Notes under the pieces: generated by a model
What the model saw: the letters and a program-made list of their open reading frames with translations, nothing else
Database searches by the model: none
What the model was told of the DNA's origin: nothing
In this document: positions 23,054 through 31,327 of the stretch, in pieces
Numbering within the stretch: the first letter of the stretch is position 1
How the letters are laid out: every line of letters starts with the position of its first letter
Translations under genes and position numbers: made by a program
Origin: JANWKA01 sp035533815
GTDB taxonomy: Bacteria; Bacteroidota; Bacteroidia; Chitinophagales; Chitinophagaceae
Length of the DNA stretch: 38,911 bases
Assembly: GCA_035533815.1 (NCBI GenBank)
Contig: DATLTB010000058.1
Location: 1-38,911, forward strand
Direction: 5' to 3'

Positions 23054-24031
23054 TTATTGATTTCTCCCTGGCCGGATCAGGTCTGCATGCCGCAGGATAC
23101 CGGCCAGCACAGCCTGGGCCGAACATATCCGGTTGGCGGCCTGCCTGATGACTATTGAATCCGGACCATCCAGCACTTCATCAGCAATGACCACCCCCCG
23201 GCGCACCGGCAGACAATGCATTACCCTGGCTTTTGCAGTAACCCGGAGTTTTTCGGGTGTGATCATCCAGTTCCGGTCACCGGAAATCCTGCCGTAATCC
23301 CGGTAGGAGGACCAGTTCTTCACATAGACAAAATCCGCATCCTTTAATGCTTTATCCTGCTGGTGTTCAATCCGGGCATTACCCGAAAACAGGGGATCCA
23401 GTTCAAACCCCTCCGGCTGGGCAATGACAAATTCAGCCTTTCCCCAGGCATTCATCCATTCGGCAAAGGAATTGGGTACGGCCTGTGGGAGGGCCCTTAC
23501 ATGGGGCGCCCAGGTCATGACCACTTTCGGGGCCCGATTGGCCGTCCAGGTCTCTTGGATAGTGACCAGGTCTGCCAGGCTTTGTAATGGATGCCGGGTG
23601 GCACTTTCAAGGCTGACCACAGGAATGCCCGCATACCTGATAAATTGATTCAGCAGGAGTTCCCCGTAATCAGCCTCCCTGTTTTTAAGATCCGGGAAGG
23701 TCCGCAGTCCCAGGATATCCAGGTACTGACCCAGGACGGCCGCAGCTTCCCGGACATGCTCCGGCGAACTGCCATCCATGACAACACCATCCCTGTATTC
23801 CAGCTGCCATCCTTCCTGATCGGCATTGTAGACGATGGTTTCCATACCCAGGTTGTGGGCTGCAACCTGGGTGCTGATCCGGGTGCGCATGCTGGGATTC
23901 AGGAAAACCATACCGAGGGTCCTGCCCTTCCCGAGCGCCTGATCCCTGCCGGGGTCCTGTTTATAAGCCAGGGCGGCACGGATCAGGTCTTCCACCTGCA
24001 AGGCATCTTTGACCGATATAAACTGATCCAT
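23054..24031 (-). CDS. argF': N-succinyl-L-ornithine carbamoyltransferase (ArgF')
   Basis: Transcarbamylase of the acyl-ornithine type, 325 aa. The carbamoyl-phosphate loop is SMRTR (residues 47-51, in place of STRTR in standard ornithine enzymes). HPLQSLADL and MHCLPVRRG are the other signatures. The sequence resembles the Bacteroides fragilis enzyme over its whole length (for example VVMTWAPHVRALPQAVPNSFAEW). The residue that decides acyl specificity is Pro90 here (MDGSSPEHV); published work showed Pro at this position gives N-succinylornithine use and Glu gives N-acetylornithine use. Therefore the enzyme is predicted to make N-succinylcitrulline. The family assignment is firm; the succinyl call depends on that one residue. 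Confidence 0.92.
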   Translation of the reverse strand: MDQFISVKDALQVEDLIRAALAYKQDPGRDQALGKGRTLGMVFLNPSMRTRISTQVAAHNLGMETIVYNADQEGWQLEYRDGVVMDGSSPEHVREAAAVLGQYLDILGLRTFPDLKNREADYGELLLNQFIRYAGIPVVSLESATRHPLQSLADLVTIQETWTANRAPKVVMTWAPHVRALPQAVPNSFAEWMNAWGKAEFVIAQPEGFELDPLFSGNARIEHQQDKALKDADFVYVKNWSSYRDYGRISGDRNWMITPEKLRVTAKARVMHCLPVRRGVVIADEVLDGPDSIVIRQAANRICSAQAVLAGILRHADLIRPGRNQ

Positions 24032-24052
24032 ATGCCAAATTGATAAAGTCCT

Positions 24053-25198
24053 TTAATCCTGTTGCGCTTCAGTTACCAGTTTTAGTTCCTCTTCCAGTTC
24101 TTCCAGAAAATAACTGGCCTGATCCATAGTCAGCGTCAGGGAAGGCAGCAGCCGGATAGTCCTGGGTTTGGCATCTCCGGTAAAAATATTATGTTTAGTC
24201 AGCAGGTCCATCCTGAGACCGCTGAGTGCTTCCGGCAGGTCAAAACCGATCATGAGCCCTTTTCCCCTTACCTCCCCGATTAGGGGCAGCGCGGATAATT
24301 CCTTCATCAGGAAACTGCCTACCCGCGTGGCATTTTCCAGCAGGTCTTCCTGTTCCAGGACTTCCAGCACACTAAGCCCTGCGGTGGCAGCCAGGTAGCT
24401 ACCCCCAAATGTGGTTCCCAGCATGCCTTGCCAGGCTTTGATGCCCGGAGCGATGAGTACCCCGCCAATAGGAAAACCGTTGCCCATTCCCTTGGCTGTG
24501 GTAATCAGGTCAGGACGGATTCCCGCATACTGGTGGGCAAAGAATTTTCCCGTCCTTCCATAGCCGGACTGGACTTCGTCGAGGATAAGGAGGGTGCCGT
24601 TTTTTGCGCACTGCGCGGCTACCAGCTGCAGGAAGTTATCCTTGGGAAGATGGATGCCGCCAACCCCCTGAATGCCTTCGATGATCACGGCAGCCACCTG
24701 GTCACTGAGGGCTTCATTAAAAGCCCCTGCATCATTGAGGGGGACGAAGCTGATTGCATGGCCTGTGTTAAATGGAGCCTGGATCTTCGGATTATCCGTG
24801 ACTGCGACTGCCCCGGAAGTCCTGCCATGAAAAGCACGGCTGAAGGCAATCACCATCTTGCGTCCGGTTACCAAAGAGGCTAGCTTAAGGGCGTTTTCAT
24901 TGGCCTCGGCGCCGCTGTTACAAAGGAAAAGCTGGTAATCGGGATAACCGGACATCTGCCCGAGTTTCTCGGCCAGCCTGACTTGTAGCGGATTTTTAAC
25001 CGAATTGGAATAATAGGCGATCTGATCCAGCTGCTGTTTCAGGGCATGCACATAATGCGGGTGGCTGTGCCCAATGGAGATCACGGCATGTCCACCATAA
25101 AGATCCAGGTACTGGTTCCCTTTCCGGTCCCAGATATAGGAGCCCCGTGCCTTGACAGGCTCGATATCAAACAGGGCATATACATCAAATAGCGTCAT
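24053..25198 (-). CDS. argD: N-acyl-ornithine aminotransferase (ArgD)
   Basis: PLP-dependent class-III aminotransferase, 381 aa. Motifs: LCNSGAEANENALKLA (phosphate-binding region), LILDEVQSGYGRTGKFFAHQ with the Asp that contacts the PLP nitrogen, and TTAKGMGNGFPIGG with the Schiff-base Lys. It converts N-acyl-glutamate semialdehyde to N-acyl-ornithine with glutamate as amino donor. The neighbouring argF' with Pro90 suggests the acyl group is succinyl. It is followed by argF' after 21 bp and preceded by argC with a 58-bp gap. Confidence 0.95.
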   Translation of the reverse strand: MTLFDVYALFDIEPVKARGSYIWDRKGNQYLDLYGGHAVISIGHSHPHYVHALKQQLDQIAYYSNSVKNPLQVRLAEKLGQMSGYPDYQLFLCNSGAEANENALKLASLVTGRKMVIAFSRAFHGRTSGAVAVTDNPKIQAPFNTGHAISFVPLNDAGAFNEALSDQVAAVIIEGIQGVGGIHLPKDNFLQLVAAQCAKNGTLLILDEVQSGYGRTGKFFAHQYAGIRPDLITTAKGMGNGFPIGGVLIAPGIKAWQGMLGTTFGGSYLAATAGLSVLEVLEQEDLLENATRVGSFLMKELSALPLIGEVRGKGLMIGFDLPEALSGLRMDLLTKHNIFTGDAKPRTIRLLPSLTLTMDQASYFLEELEEELKLVTEAQQD

Positions 25199-25256
25199 GG
25201 GTTTAATTTTAAATCAGGCCAATTAAATGTAGCCTGTAATGATCATAATTCACCAT

Positions 25257-26234
25257 TCAGAATGCGGTGCTTTTGAGCCTGAGGCCGGTTTCTTCCGGCA
25301 GGCCGCACATCAGGTTCATATTCTGCACTGCCTGTCCGGATGCTCCCTTGAGCAGATTATCCAAGACGGAATGGATGACAATCTTACCTTCCGCTTTTTC
25401 CAGGAAGATCAGCACCTTATTGGTATTGACCACCTGCTTGATATCCACCATCCGGTCGCTCACATGGGTGAAGGGATGTCCGGCATAATATTCCCGGTAA
25501 AGGTCCCTGGCCTGCTCCAGGGTAAGGTCGGCCTGCAAATAGGAGCTGACAAAGATGCCACGTGTAAAACCACCCCGCCAGGGGATGAAATTCAGGGGCT
25601 CCCGGAAACCAGGCTGCAGGGATTCCAGGACCATCCTGATCTCGCCCAGGTGCTGGTGGGACAAGGTCTTGTAGGCATTGACATTACCGGATCTCCAATG
25701 AAACTGGGTGGAATCCAGCATTCTGCTGCCCGCACCGGTGGATCCGGTAATACCGGTGGTATGGACTTCTTTCAGCAGGCCCCGGAAGGCAAGGGGAAGA
25801 AGCCCGAGCAGGATCGCAGTGGCAAAACATCCGGGATTCGCTACATGTCCGGTGTGACGGATCCTGTCCCGCTGCCATTCCGGTAACCCATAGATAAAAT
25901 GTCGTTTCCCGGGGGCTCCTTCAGTCCGGAAATCCTGGCTGAGATCAATGATCTTCACCTGATCGGGAATATTTGTATGGTCCAGCAGCTGACGGGATTC
26001 TCCATGGCCCAGACAGAGCATCCACAGGTCCGCATCCAAACCCTGATCCCCGGTAAACTGCAGGTCAGTATCACCGAACAGGTCACCATGGACCTGGTGC
26101 ACCGGTTGTCCGGCATGACTTCGGCTATGTACAAAGGCTAACTCCGCTGCGGGATGGCCCAGCAGGAGCCTGATCATCTCTCCGCCGGTGAAGCCTGCTC
26201 CTCCTATTACGGCAACTTTAATCTTAGCGGACAT
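25257..26234 (-). CDS. argC: N-acyl-gamma-glutamyl-phosphate reductase (ArgC)
   Basis: NADP-dependent reductase, 325 aa. Rossmann motif GGAGFTGGEMIRLL (residues 11-24) at the N-terminus, catalytic Cys in VANPGCFATAILLGL, and IPWRGGFTRGIFVS with the conserved His/Arg region of the second domain. It reduces N-acyl-glutamyl-phosphate to the semialdehyde. Only 2 bp separate it from the argG stop, which indicates one transcript. Confidence 0.95.
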   Translation of the reverse strand: MSAKIKVAVIGGAGFTGGEMIRLLLGHPAAELAFVHSRSHAGQPVHQVHGDLFGDTDLQFTGDQGLDADLWMLCLGHGESRQLLDHTNIPDQVKIIDLSQDFRTEGAPGKRHFIYGLPEWQRDRIRHTGHVANPGCFATAILLGLLPLAFRGLLKEVHTTGITGSTGAGSRMLDSTQFHWRSGNVNAYKTLSHQHLGEIRMVLESLQPGFREPLNFIPWRGGFTRGIFVSSYLQADLTLEQARDLYREYYAGHPFTHVSDRMVDIKQVVNTNKVLIFLEKAEGKIVIHSVLDNLLKGASGQAVQNMNLMCGLPEETGLRLKSTAF

Positions 26235-26236
26235 AT

Positions 26237-27445
26237 TCAGGAGGATTTGCCGGCATGCTTTACCTGGTGCCAGATCGCCGTTTGCTGGCTGAATATTTTA
26301 GAAAATCCGCGAACATCCTCGCCGGTCCACCCCGTGTTCATTTCCCCATATTTGCCAAACCGGTCTCCCATCAGGTCATGGGGTGAATGGATCCCATTTA
26401 TCCGGAACCGGTATGGATACAGGGTGACCAATACTTCTCCACTTACCTGTTGCTGGGTGCTCTCAAAAAAAGCTTCGATGTCCCGCATCACCGGATCCAG
26501 GATCTGGCCCTCATGCAGCCAGTTACCATAAAATAAGGCCAGCTGGTCCTTCCAGTTCAGCTGCCACTTGGTAAGCACATGTTTTTCCAGCTGGTGGTGC
26601 GCCCGGATGATGACCATGGGTGCTGCTGCTTCAAATCCCACCCTTCCCTTGATGCCAATGATAGTGTCCCCCACATGTATATCCCGGCCAATACCGAAAG
26701 CCCCGGCAATTGTCTGCAGGTGCCTGATGGCTTCCACGGGATGCGAGAAAACCTGCTGGTTCACTCCGATGAACTGTCCCTGGTTGAAAAGCAGGGAGAT
26801 ATCCAGGGGTTCCACCCGGGTAACCGGGGTAGGGAAGGCTTCATCGGGCAGGAATTCCGATGATCCCAGGGTTTCCTTTCCTCCGACCGAATTTCCCCAG
26901 AGTCCTTTGTTCACTGAATATTTAGCTTTGTCATAATTCATCCGGACTCCTTTTTCCTTCAGGTAGCTGATCTCCTCTTCCCGGCTCAGCTTCAGGTCCC
27001 GGATGGGGGTGATGATTTCCACCCCGGGAATCAGGATATGAAATATCATGTCAAATCGAACCTGGTCATTACCCGCACCCGTACTGCCGTGGGCTACTGC
27101 CTGTGCTCCGGTTTCCTGCACATAATCTGCGATGGCTAAGGCCTGGCTAAGCCGTTCTGCACTGACGCTGAGCGGATAGGTATTATTTTTCAGGACATTC
27201 CCGTAAACCAGGTAGCGGATCACCCGCTCATAATAGCTTTTGACCGCATCCACTGTCCGGTGAGAGGTTACTCCCAGGGAATAAGCGTGACGTTCGGCAT
27301 CCAGGAGTTCTTCCCGACTATAGCCACCCGTGTCCACCAATACAGAATGCACTTCATAACCCTTATCCTGTACCAGGTATTTAACACAGAAAGAAGTATC
27401 CAGGCCACCGCTGAATGCCAATACCAATTTTTTCCTTTCCGCCAT
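26237..27445 (-). CDS. argG: argininosuccinate synthase
   Basis: ATP-dependent ligation of citrulline and aspartate. The PP-loop motif AFSGGLDTSFCVKYL lies near the N-terminus of the 402-aa protein, and AHGSTGAGNDQVRFDM (ATP/citrulline binding) and NKGLWGNSVGG follow. I place the start at ATG 27445; the open frame extends 31 codons further upstream, but that part overlaps the end of the GNAT gene and would put a non-conserved tail before the PP-loop. With this start there is a 1-bp gap to the GNAT stop. The enzyme acts on free citrulline, so deacylation must come first. Confidence 0.95.
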   Translation of the reverse strand: MAERKKLVLAFSGGLDTSFCVKYLVQDKGYEVHSVLVDTGGYSREELLDAERHAYSLGVTSHRTVDAVKSYYERVIRYLVYGNVLKNNTYPLSVSAERLSQALAIADYVQETGAQAVAHGSTGAGNDQVRFDMIFHILIPGVEIITPIRDLKLSREEEISYLKEKGVRMNYDKAKYSVNKGLWGNSVGGKETLGSSEFLPDEAFPTPVTRVEPLDISLLFNQGQFIGVNQQVFSHPVEAIRHLQTIAGAFGIGRDIHVGDTIIGIKGRVGFEAAAPMVIIRAHHQLEKHVLTKWQLNWKDQLALFYGNWLHEGQILDPVMRDIEAFFESTQQQVSGEVLVTLYPYRFRINGIHSPHDLMGDRFGKYGEMNTGWTGEDVRGFSKIFSQQTAIWHQVKHAGKSS

Positions 27446-27446
27446 A

Positions 27447-28235
27447 TCAGAACAGGTTAAAAAAGAATTTTTTCCGGTTTCCGTTACCTCCGGTACCTGC
27501 AGTTTCCTCTTTACGGAGGAAGGGTTTGAGCAACACATAATTCTTGAACTTCATCCAGCGCTCAAACAATTTAAAATTTCCGGCGAACTGGCGCTTTTCA
27601 TACCTGGGCTGTACGAGGGATGCAGGAATTGCAGCCTGATGGGGGACAGGCGGATGTTCTTCAGGGTCATAGAGCATGGCCGTGCAAAGACAATTTTTCC
27701 GGCCTTTTCCGGTGAGGATATCATAATTCACACAACTCTGGCATCCTTTCCAGAACTCATCATCCCCGGTCAGTTCGGAATAAGTGACGGGTTTGTAACC
27801 CAGGTCAGAATTTATTTTCATGACTGCCAACCCGGTGGTCAGTCCGAAAATTTTTGCGTGGGGGTATTTTTCGCGGGAAAGCTCGAAAATTTTTTTCTTA
27901 ATGGCCGTGGCTACCCCATGACCCCTGAAGTCAGGAGAAACAATCAGTCCGGAATTAGCCACAAACTCATCATGTCCCCAGGCTTCAATATAACAAAAGC
28001 CCACCCACCGGCCATCAGGGGTAACGGCAATGACGGCCTTCCCTTCTTCCATTTTCTGCTGGACATATTCGGGAGAGCGCCGGGCAATACCAGTACCCCG
28101 GGCTGTTGCAGACGAAGCCATTTCATCCGTGATCAGCCGGGCGTATTTTTTATCTTCCGGTACTGCTGCCCTGATGACAAAAGTTTGATGCTGTTCCAAT
28201 TTGTATCCGTATGAATAATGATTTGAATAGAACAT
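27447..28235 (-). CDS. GNAT acyltransferase heading the arginine operon; candidate N-acylglutamate synthase
   Basis: A 262-aa protein with a GNAT core (VIAVTPDGRWVGFCYIEAWG..EFVANSGLIVSPDFRGHGVATAIKKKIFELS spans the beta4-alpha3 acyl-CoA site; the pyrophosphate loop is RGHGVA). After the core come four clustered cysteines (CQSC..CLC) and a basic C-terminal tail. The start at 28235 (MFYSN...) is preferred; the open frame continues to 28352 but that part looks non-coding. It lies 1 bp before argG and follows the only operon promoter. No classical argA or argJ gene is in the operon, and Bacteroidota use a GNAT protein of this kind next to argG for the first step, so N-succinyl- or N-acetyl-glutamate synthase is the inferred role. 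Confidence 0.82.
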   Translation of the reverse strand: MFYSNHYSYGYKLEQHQTFVIRAAVPEDKKYARLITDEMASSATARGTGIARRSPEYVQQKMEEGKAVIAVTPDGRWVGFCYIEAWGHDEFVANSGLIVSPDFRGHGVATAIKKKIFELSREKYPHAKIFGLTTGLAVMKINSDLGYKPVTYSELTGDDEFWKGCQSCVNYDILTGKGRKNCLCTAMLYDPEEHPPVPHQAAIPASLVQPRYEKRQFAGNFKLFERWMKFKNYVLLKPFLRKEETAGTGGNGNRKKFFFNLF

Positions 28236-28525
28236 GGGGTTCCGGTCCTCACGCCATGGGCGCGAAATTGATGCCTGACTGGGAAGTCTGGCATTCCGGT
28301 TCGGATCAGATGCGAGGTCGTCGGGAAAGGTATCTGAAAACAATAACCCCAAAAACAGTCACTCCCATCCTGAGCGCGGGATGAAAAGCAGCGAGCTTTA
28401 TATGGGTCCTTTCAGTTTTCAATTTCCGTTCAGAATTTGAGGTGATAATGTAGGCCCGAATGGCCAGTAGTCATATTTGTGTGCAAAGGTAAAATAAAAA
28501 AAATTCTAATGGGACAAAAAAGATT
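28236..28525 (-). promoter_or_regulatory. leader of the arginine operon
   Basis: About 250 bases separate the promoter box (28484-28491) from the likely GNAT start. I see no convincing riboswitch or attenuator fold in it; it could hold an arginine-responsive operator that I cannot recognise. The stretch is not conserved-looking coding sequence. Confidence 0.35.
28484..28518 (-). promoter_or_regulatory. promoter of the arginine operon (TTTG - 23 bp - TACCTTTG)
   Basis: On the minus strand the -7 box is TACCTTTG (28484-28491), an exact TAnnTTTG, with TTTG at 28515-28518. The 23-bp spacing is slightly longer than the usual 19-21. It is the only good promoter seen before the nine arginine genes. 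Confidence 0.55.
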
Positions 28526-29118
28526 TTATACCGGGAATTGGGGATCCGGGGAATGGACTGGCCGGTTACTCTTTCCTTCCTTGTCCTCTTTCCCATGACA
28601 GCTGATCATAAAACAATCTGCCAAACCGGATCCTTGCGGGAGCGGAAAATGGATGTTCTTCTGCTTTTTTAGCGGGAGGATATGCATTTCCTTCCAGCCC
28701 CGGAGCTTGGGCGCATCGGCGATCAGGCTGCGATGGCATTTCCACCAAACCGCTTCCGCACACCTGATGCAGTGTTTCGGGCAGAAACCAGTGATTCCCG
28801 CAAGGACAGCCTGTGTAAAAATTCCGGAGTTCCATAAAATCTGCAAAGCCCCTGAAGGAAGCATTCCGCCAACCCATGTTGGCAGCTGGACTGGTGGCCT
28901 GCACCTGCCATCCAGATCCGGAAGATGGATATCGTTCATGACAGCCTTTTTCAGGGTAACTGATAAGTTATCCTGATTGACCTGTGGGAATCAGGCAGAT
29001 CCGGGTAATCCCCGCACATCAGCCAGGAGGCCGATTTTAAGTTGGGTCAGCCCATGGAGATATTTTTCCAGGGGATGGGTGGAATGGCCAATCGTCCAAA
29101 TGGCTTTTTTATTTGCAT
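28526..29118 (-). pseudogene. broken DUF488-family gene (one stop, at least two frameshifts)
   Basis: Reading the minus strand from ATG 29118, the protein begins with the DUF488 signature IWTIGHSTHPLEKYL and LLADVRGLPGSA, then meets TGA (at an Arg/Pro-rich position in the family, consistent with CGA to TGA). The same frame continues FPQVNQDNL...IHLPDL; then a second frame carries MGWRNASFRGFADFM, and the first frame resumes with IRCAEAVWWKCHRSLIADA. These blocks occur in the correct order and spacing of DUF488 proteins but cannot be read in one frame, so the gene is dead unless the sequence is in error. Function of the family is unknown. It lies 6 bp after the fucosidase stop and was probably cotranscribed with it. 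Confidence 0.85.
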
Positions 29119-29124
29119 GCCTTA

Positions 29125-30561
29125 TTATTTCATGGCTGGATCTTCATAAACCCCGATTTCCGATAATACCGGATTAGCTGAAGCTTCCAGGATCCGTATC
29201 CGGATTTTGGAGGTAGTTTGTTCGCTCGAAGTGAGGATTCTTTTATGGCCAATAGTTGTTTCCAGGTCCAGCAGCTGATAGGTTTTACCGTTCCAGGTTT
29301 CTACACTAAAAGAACGAATACGCTGTCCGAGGGGCAGGTATTCCATTAATACGAGGGTATTGAACCGGATAAGGTGGCCGAAATCCAGGACCACCCAGGC
29401 TTTGTGCACTTGGTTATCCGTGGTCCAGTATGTGGCCGGGTTGCCATCAGCAAGGAGGCCTGGTGAATATTTTGGATCATTTCCCCGGATATTGCTGGCG
29501 GTTATCCTGGCATTTTGGGCCAGATTATGGGCAAAAGCCTGGTCCCTGGCTATCCGGAACTGGATCAGCCGGGCTGAATCCACCGGACTGATTCGTCCGT
29601 CCTGGTCCGGGGGTACATTCAGCAGCAGACTGGAATTCCTTCCAACCGAACCCTCATAAATAGCCATCAGCTCGCGCACAGACTTAAGCAAACTGTCCTG
29701 ACCTGGATGATAGAACCAGCCGGGACGGATGGAAACATCTGATTCGGAGGGGCGCCAGTACTTGCCGTTTTCCAGTCCCCTGGCCATTTGTCTGCCGGTC
29801 TCGGCGGAATCTGCTTTAAAACCATTATCCCGGCACCAGGCTGTCTGGGTGGAATAGCCATGCTCATTGCCCACCCAGCGGATGCCGTCCCGGTTGCTGA
29901 AGTTGAAGATCACCGCCTGGGGCTGATATTTTTTGACTGTGGAATCAAAGAGGCCCCAGTCGTAAACCTGCTTTTTCCCGTTCGGGCCTTCCCCGTTGGC
30001 GCCATCGAACCAGACTTCAAAAACCGGTCCGTAATGGGTCAGCACCTCGCGAAGCATACCCGCAAACACCTGGTTATAGGCCGGGGTGCCATAAGCCGGG
30101 TTATTCCGGTCCCAGGGAGAAAGGTATAATCCGAATTTCAACCCATATTCCATGCACGCTTTTGACAATTCTTTCAATACATCTCCGTGACCACGGCGCC
30201 AGGAAGAATAAGCTACCGTATGGGTACTGAACCTGCTTGGCCATAGACAGAACCCGTCATGGTGCTTAGCGACCAGGATTATCCCCTTCATCCCCGCGGC
30301 TTTGGCTATCCTGGCCCACTGTCTGCAATCCAGGTGGTCAGGATGGAAGACATCCGGGTTTTCCCGGCCTGAACCCCATTCCTTACCGGTGAATGTATTG
30401 GGGCCGAAATGGGCGAACATATAATATTCCATGTTTTGCCAGCGGAGCTGATTGGCTGTGGGGGTCACCCCATAGGGAGAAGGAGGAATGCTGGTTGGCC
30501 GTTGGGAATACACCTGCCGGCATAGGCAAAATAAGAATAAAATAATCAATGACCCTTTCAT
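29125..30561 (-). CDS. secreted alpha-L-fucosidase, GH29 with C-terminal F5/8C-type domain
   Basis: Hydrolyses terminal alpha-L-fucose from glycans. Signal peptide 1-19 (ending QVYS|Q). The GH29 barrel spans about 25-350 with MFAHFGPNTFTGKEWG, LVAKHHDGFCLW (His100/His101 bind fucose) and the nucleophile Asp186 in VWFDGANGEGPNG. Residues about 355-478 (LADGNPATYWTTD, AWVVLDFGHLIRFNTL...) form a discoidin-like F5/8C domain that can bind sugar. The acid/base residue is not obvious, as is usual between GH29 subfamilies. Short GH29 enzymes of this type (478 aa) often act on Fuc-alpha-1,3/4 branches, but linkage cannot be told here. An inverted repeat lies just upstream. Confidence 0.93.
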   Translation of the reverse strand: MKGSLIILFLFCLCRQVYSQRPTSIPPSPYGVTPTANQLRWQNMEYYMFAHFGPNTFTGKEWGSGRENPDVFHPDHLDCRQWARIAKAAGMKGIILVAKHHDGFCLWPSRFSTHTVAYSSWRRGHGDVLKELSKACMEYGLKFGLYLSPWDRNNPAYGTPAYNQVFAGMLREVLTHYGPVFEVWFDGANGEGPNGKKQVYDWGLFDSTVKKYQPQAVIFNFSNRDGIRWVGNEHGYSTQTAWCRDNGFKADSAETGRQMARGLENGKYWRPSESDVSIRPGWFYHPGQDSLLKSVRELMAIYEGSVGRNSSLLLNVPPDQDGRISPVDSARLIQFRIARDQAFAHNLAQNARITASNIRGNDPKYSPGLLADGNPATYWTTDNQVHKAWVVLDFGHLIRFNTLVLMEYLPLGQRIRSFSVETWNGKTYQLLDLETTIGHKRILTSSEQTTSKIRIRILEASANPVLSEIGVYEDPAMK

Positions 30562-30590
30562 GCTTTTTTTATACCAGCTTCTTTTCGGAA

Positions 30591-30630
30591 CTGTCCTGCA
30601 AAATAACAGTAGTTTTTACATGCAGGACAG
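30591..30630 (-). promoter_or_regulatory. perfect 10-bp inverted repeat just upstream of the fucosidase gene
   Basis: CTGTCCTGCA (30591-30600) and its exact inverse TGCAGGACAG (30621-30630) flank 20 bases, 29 bp before the fucosidase start. The inner edge contains TTATTTTG on the minus strand, one base from the -7 promoter consensus, so the repeat could be an operator straddling the promoter or a 5'-UTR hairpin. Confidence 0.45.
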
Positions 30631-30712
30631 GTAATTCTGCTGGACTTTGGGATTGGGTTTCCGGGTAAGTAATTTACCTGCAAATAAAAATGATTAATTT
30701 AGCCCCGTTATT

Positions 30713-30765
30713 GCAGGTGATGGAGTTCACCTTTAACTGCTATTAGAAGCTGATGACTCCTGTAC
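30713..30765 (+). promoter_or_regulatory. fluoride riboswitch (crcB motif)
   Basis: The consensus of the crcB RNA is present almost in full: GCAGGTGATGGAGTTCACC (30713-30731, first stem with the GATGGxGTTCxCC loop), TTTAACTGC (30732-30740), and GCTGATGACTCCTG (30749-30762), which makes the pseudoknot and closing stem. It ends about 22 bases before the crcB start, and no terminator is visible, so control of ribosome access is likely. Fluoride binding turns expression on in known members. Confidence 0.93.
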
Positions 30766-30786
30766 AAAAAAGGTAAATTAACGAAC

Positions 30787-31164
30787 ATGTACAGGAATAT
30801 TTTACTGGTTGGCATAGGAAGTTTTTTCGGCGGAGCATGCAGGTACCTGGTACAGACATTTATCCAGAAACATTTCATGTCTTCTTTCCCCCTGGGTACC
30901 CTGCTGGTCAATGTGTCCGGCTGTCTGCTGATCGGATGCATATACGGACTGGCTGACCGGGGTAATCTGCTTAGTCCCGACATCCGCATTTTCCTGGCTA
31001 CAGGCATTTGTGGCGGATATACCACTTTTTCTACCTTTGCCTTTGAGAATATATCCCTGATGAAGGATGGGGAATGGATGTACACGGGTTTGTACCTTTC
31101 AGCGAGCATCATATTCGGCCTGGCAGCCACTTATCTGGGTTCCTTTCTTATAAAATCGGTTTGA
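30787..31164 (+). CDS. crcB: fluoride channel CrcB/Fluc
   Basis: Small dual-topology membrane protein, 125 aa with four hydrophobic spans, exporting fluoride as a dimer. Family motifs: GGACRYL (15-21), GTLLVNVSGCLLIG with the conserved Asn42, and GGYTTFSTFAFE (76-87), whose Phe81 and Phe84 line the pore. A single gene implies a homodimer. The adjoining fluoride riboswitch confirms the call. Its last codons form one arm of an inverted repeat (31154-31192). Confidence 0.97.
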   Translation: MYRNILLVGIGSFFGGACRYLVQTFIQKHFMSSFPLGTLLVNVSGCLLIGCIYGLADRGNLLSPDIRIFLATGICGGYTTFSTFAFENISLMKDGEWMYTGLYLSASIIFGLAATYLGSFLIKSV

Positions 31165-31192
31165 AGCAGTCCCAAAGAAATTAAAACCGATT
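31154..31192. repeat. inverted repeat at the end of crcB
   Basis: AATCGGTTT (31154-31162) and AAACCGATT (31184-31192) are exact complements with a 21-base loop. There is no T-run, so a terminator is only possible; the repeat lies between two convergent genes. Confidence 0.4.
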
Positions 31193-31327
31193 GGATGATA
31201 AGAAATTATTGATCCATCAACCGCCTGTTTTTCCATCTTTTTTCCTCCATACTTATATATTCCATTTTACCCAATAATATTTAAGTAAATAGCATCGATT
31301 TAAACCGAAAAAGGGAAGGATCATCGG

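Noticed and set aside
27446..27538. 31-codon extension of argG
   Set aside because: It overlaps the GNAT gene and precedes a normal ArgG N-terminus.
28236..28352. 39-codon extension of the first GNAT gene
   Set aside because: No similarity to GNAT N-termini; Met at 28235 gives a standard protein.
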